Assembly (NCBI GenBank): GCA_964518335.1
Contig: CAZFDT010000052.1
Coordinates: 1 to 35,850 of the forward strand
DNA: 35,850 nt
Direction of reading: 5' to 3'
Source of the DNA: CAZFDT01 sp964518335
GTDB taxonomy: Bacteria > Planctomycetota > Phycisphaerae > Phycisphaerales > Phycisphaeraceae
The position numbers and the translations under genes are program-made. Position 1 is the first letter of the stretch; the number at the start of each line of letters is the position of its first letter. Below, in pieces: positions 35,135 to 35,850 of this stretch. Below the pieces are notes generated by a model. The model did not search any database. It was not told the DNA's origin and saw only the letters and a program-made list of their open reading frames with translations.

Positions 35135-35472
35135 TGGCGCTCGAGCAGCGCCGCCGACGGCGGCCCGACGACGGCCCGCGACCGATCAGCGCGCGTCGCC
35201 TGGCCAGGGCGGCCGGCGTGGCGCCGCGATCGTCCGTCGAGACTCAGCGTCGCCGCGTGCGCGAGCTGATTGATGACCTCAAGGCCGAGGGCGTCGCCGT
35301 GGTCGCCCGGCCCACGGGCTACCACCTGGCCGAGACGATCGGGGACATGCTCGCCCACGAGCAGGCCCTCGACCGCCTGGGCGTGTCGAAGCTGATCGCC
35401 GCCCGAGTCGCCCGCCGCAGCCAGGCCCGCGCCGACGCGGCCGGTCAGCTCGCCCTGTTCGCCGCCGGCTGA
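35074..35472 (+). CDS. Winged-helix regulator candidate (132 aa)
   Basis: The ATG at 35074 has GAAAGGACTCCAC upstream, matching the strong leader of virion genes; the longer frame is rejected because it contains that site. Residues 28-80 form a winged helix: PISARRLARAAGVAPRSSVE, RRRVRELIDDLKAEGVAVV, ARPTGYHLAE. A helical C-terminal region (ALDRLGVSKLIAARVARRSQ) is Ala-rich. It is the last gene before the element end and may be a replication or regulatory factor. Confidence 0.6.
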   Translation: MPSHGSNGDWDRNESRRIILMALEQRRRRRPDDGPRPISARRLARAAGVAPRSSVETQRRRVRELIDDLKAEGVAVVARPTGYHLAETIGDMLAHEQALDRLGVSKLIAARVARRSQARADAAGQLALFAAG

Positions 35473-35850
35473 AAGGCCCGCGGTCGAAGTTCCTGAGAAC
35501 GGCCATCGAAGGCCGTTCGAGGCCAGTTCCGGGGCACACGACGGAATCGATCCTCAAGGATCGATGCAGTTGTGGTTTGCATGTGGGCCGTTTTCGGGGG
35601 CGCGCGATGTACGCGCGCCGCGCGCGATTCCTCAGAGGCCGCCCGATGCGAAAACACCGTGAACTCAGGCCTTTATGCGATGTGCCGACGAATCGCGCGC
35701 GGAGTGCAATTTTGCCTGAATCGCCCGTTTCCGCCGCCGCCGTGCCAACTATGCCATTCGATCCCAAATCGTCGTAACCCACGTCTCCCTCGGCCCTTGC
35801 CGTTCATCTAAATGCCGCCCTTTTCGTGCCATGTTCGCCTTCCTTTTACA
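35473..35850. other. Right-end non-coding region with hairpins and a Mu-type terminus candidate
   Basis: No gene is supported in these 378 bases. It holds the stems GAACGGCC/GGCCGTTC (35497-35518, probable terminator of the plus operon), ATCGATCCT/AGGATCGAT (35546-35565, near-perfect 20-bp palindrome) and GGCGCGCG/CGCGCGCC (35599-35619). G+C falls towards the right. The last bases, read inward on the minus strand, begin TGTAAAAGG and carry GCACGAAAA at about 22-30, very like the Mu left end, where TGTA is followed by a CGAAA site. A second ATGCGAAAA occurs on the plus strand at 35646-35654. Confidence 0.55.

Overview
The window is most of a transposable (Mu-like) siphovirus or prophage. By eye the DNA is about 63-66 % G+C with tightly overlapping genes (ATGA, TGATG and GTGA junctions). 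The diagnostic set is a DDE transposase and its AAA+ partner (MuA/MuB-like), a Mu gp25-gp26-gp27-gp28-like packaging block, a BPP-1 (Bbp16/Bbp17)-like capsid and cement pair, and a siphovirus tail block with a lambda G/GT-type frameshift. No sheath gene is visible, so a non-contractile tail is inferred. The host cannot be fixed from sequence alone. A high-GC Gram-negative fits, and the Cys-rich tail protein at 363-902 resembles proteins common in Planctomycetota, so that phylum is a tentative guess.

Layout. (1) 1-20,125, minus strand, read right to left: small genes, a membrane/lipoprotein ORF, gp25/26/27-like genes, large terminase, portal, a small protein, scaffold-like protein, major capsid, two paralogous cement proteins separated by hairpins, an accessory island (Rossmann protein, secreted beta-helix protein, coiled-coil protein, low-GC GTFNG-repeat protein), connectors, tail terminator, tail tube, chaperones G/GT, tape measure and distal tail proteins. 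(2) 20,126-22,739, regulatory core: a zinc-ribbon membrane protein, an HExxH protein, a ribbon-helix-helix-like protein convergent with it, a 30-bp near-palindromic operator over a sigma70-like promoter, and several hairpins. (3) 22,740-35,472, plus strand: early regulators, transposase A and B, then an HK97-gp10-like protein and a MuF-type minor head protein with a C-terminal HExxH domain, a GemA-like candidate, two DNA methyltransferases, an Ogr-like zinc-finger protein, a mini PolX-like nucleotidyltransferase and small unknowns. (4) 35,473-35,850: non-coding; the last bases look like a Mu-type terminus (TGTA read inward, with a CGAAAA-containing site about 25 bp in).

How it works together (inference). 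The central switch chooses between lysogeny and the plus-strand early operon, which makes the transposition machinery and modification enzymes. The minus-strand operon builds the virion. Two virion genes (gp10-like and MuF) are displaced from the structural operon into the early-strand operon. I saw no endolysin, integrase, reverse transcriptase, tRNA or CRISPR.

The most striking unexplained signal is a dispersed 11-mer, CCCCCGGAAGT. I find eight exact copies plus many near copies, in ribosome-binding sites, intergenic DNA and in-frame inside genes, where it often adds Pro-Pro-Glu-Val. Other points of interest are the MuF/HExxH fusion, a cement protein with an added membrane segment, a PolX-like protein with Asn at a catalytic Asp position, and a canonical A AAA AAC frameshift site. 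All calls come from reading the sequence; no database search was run.
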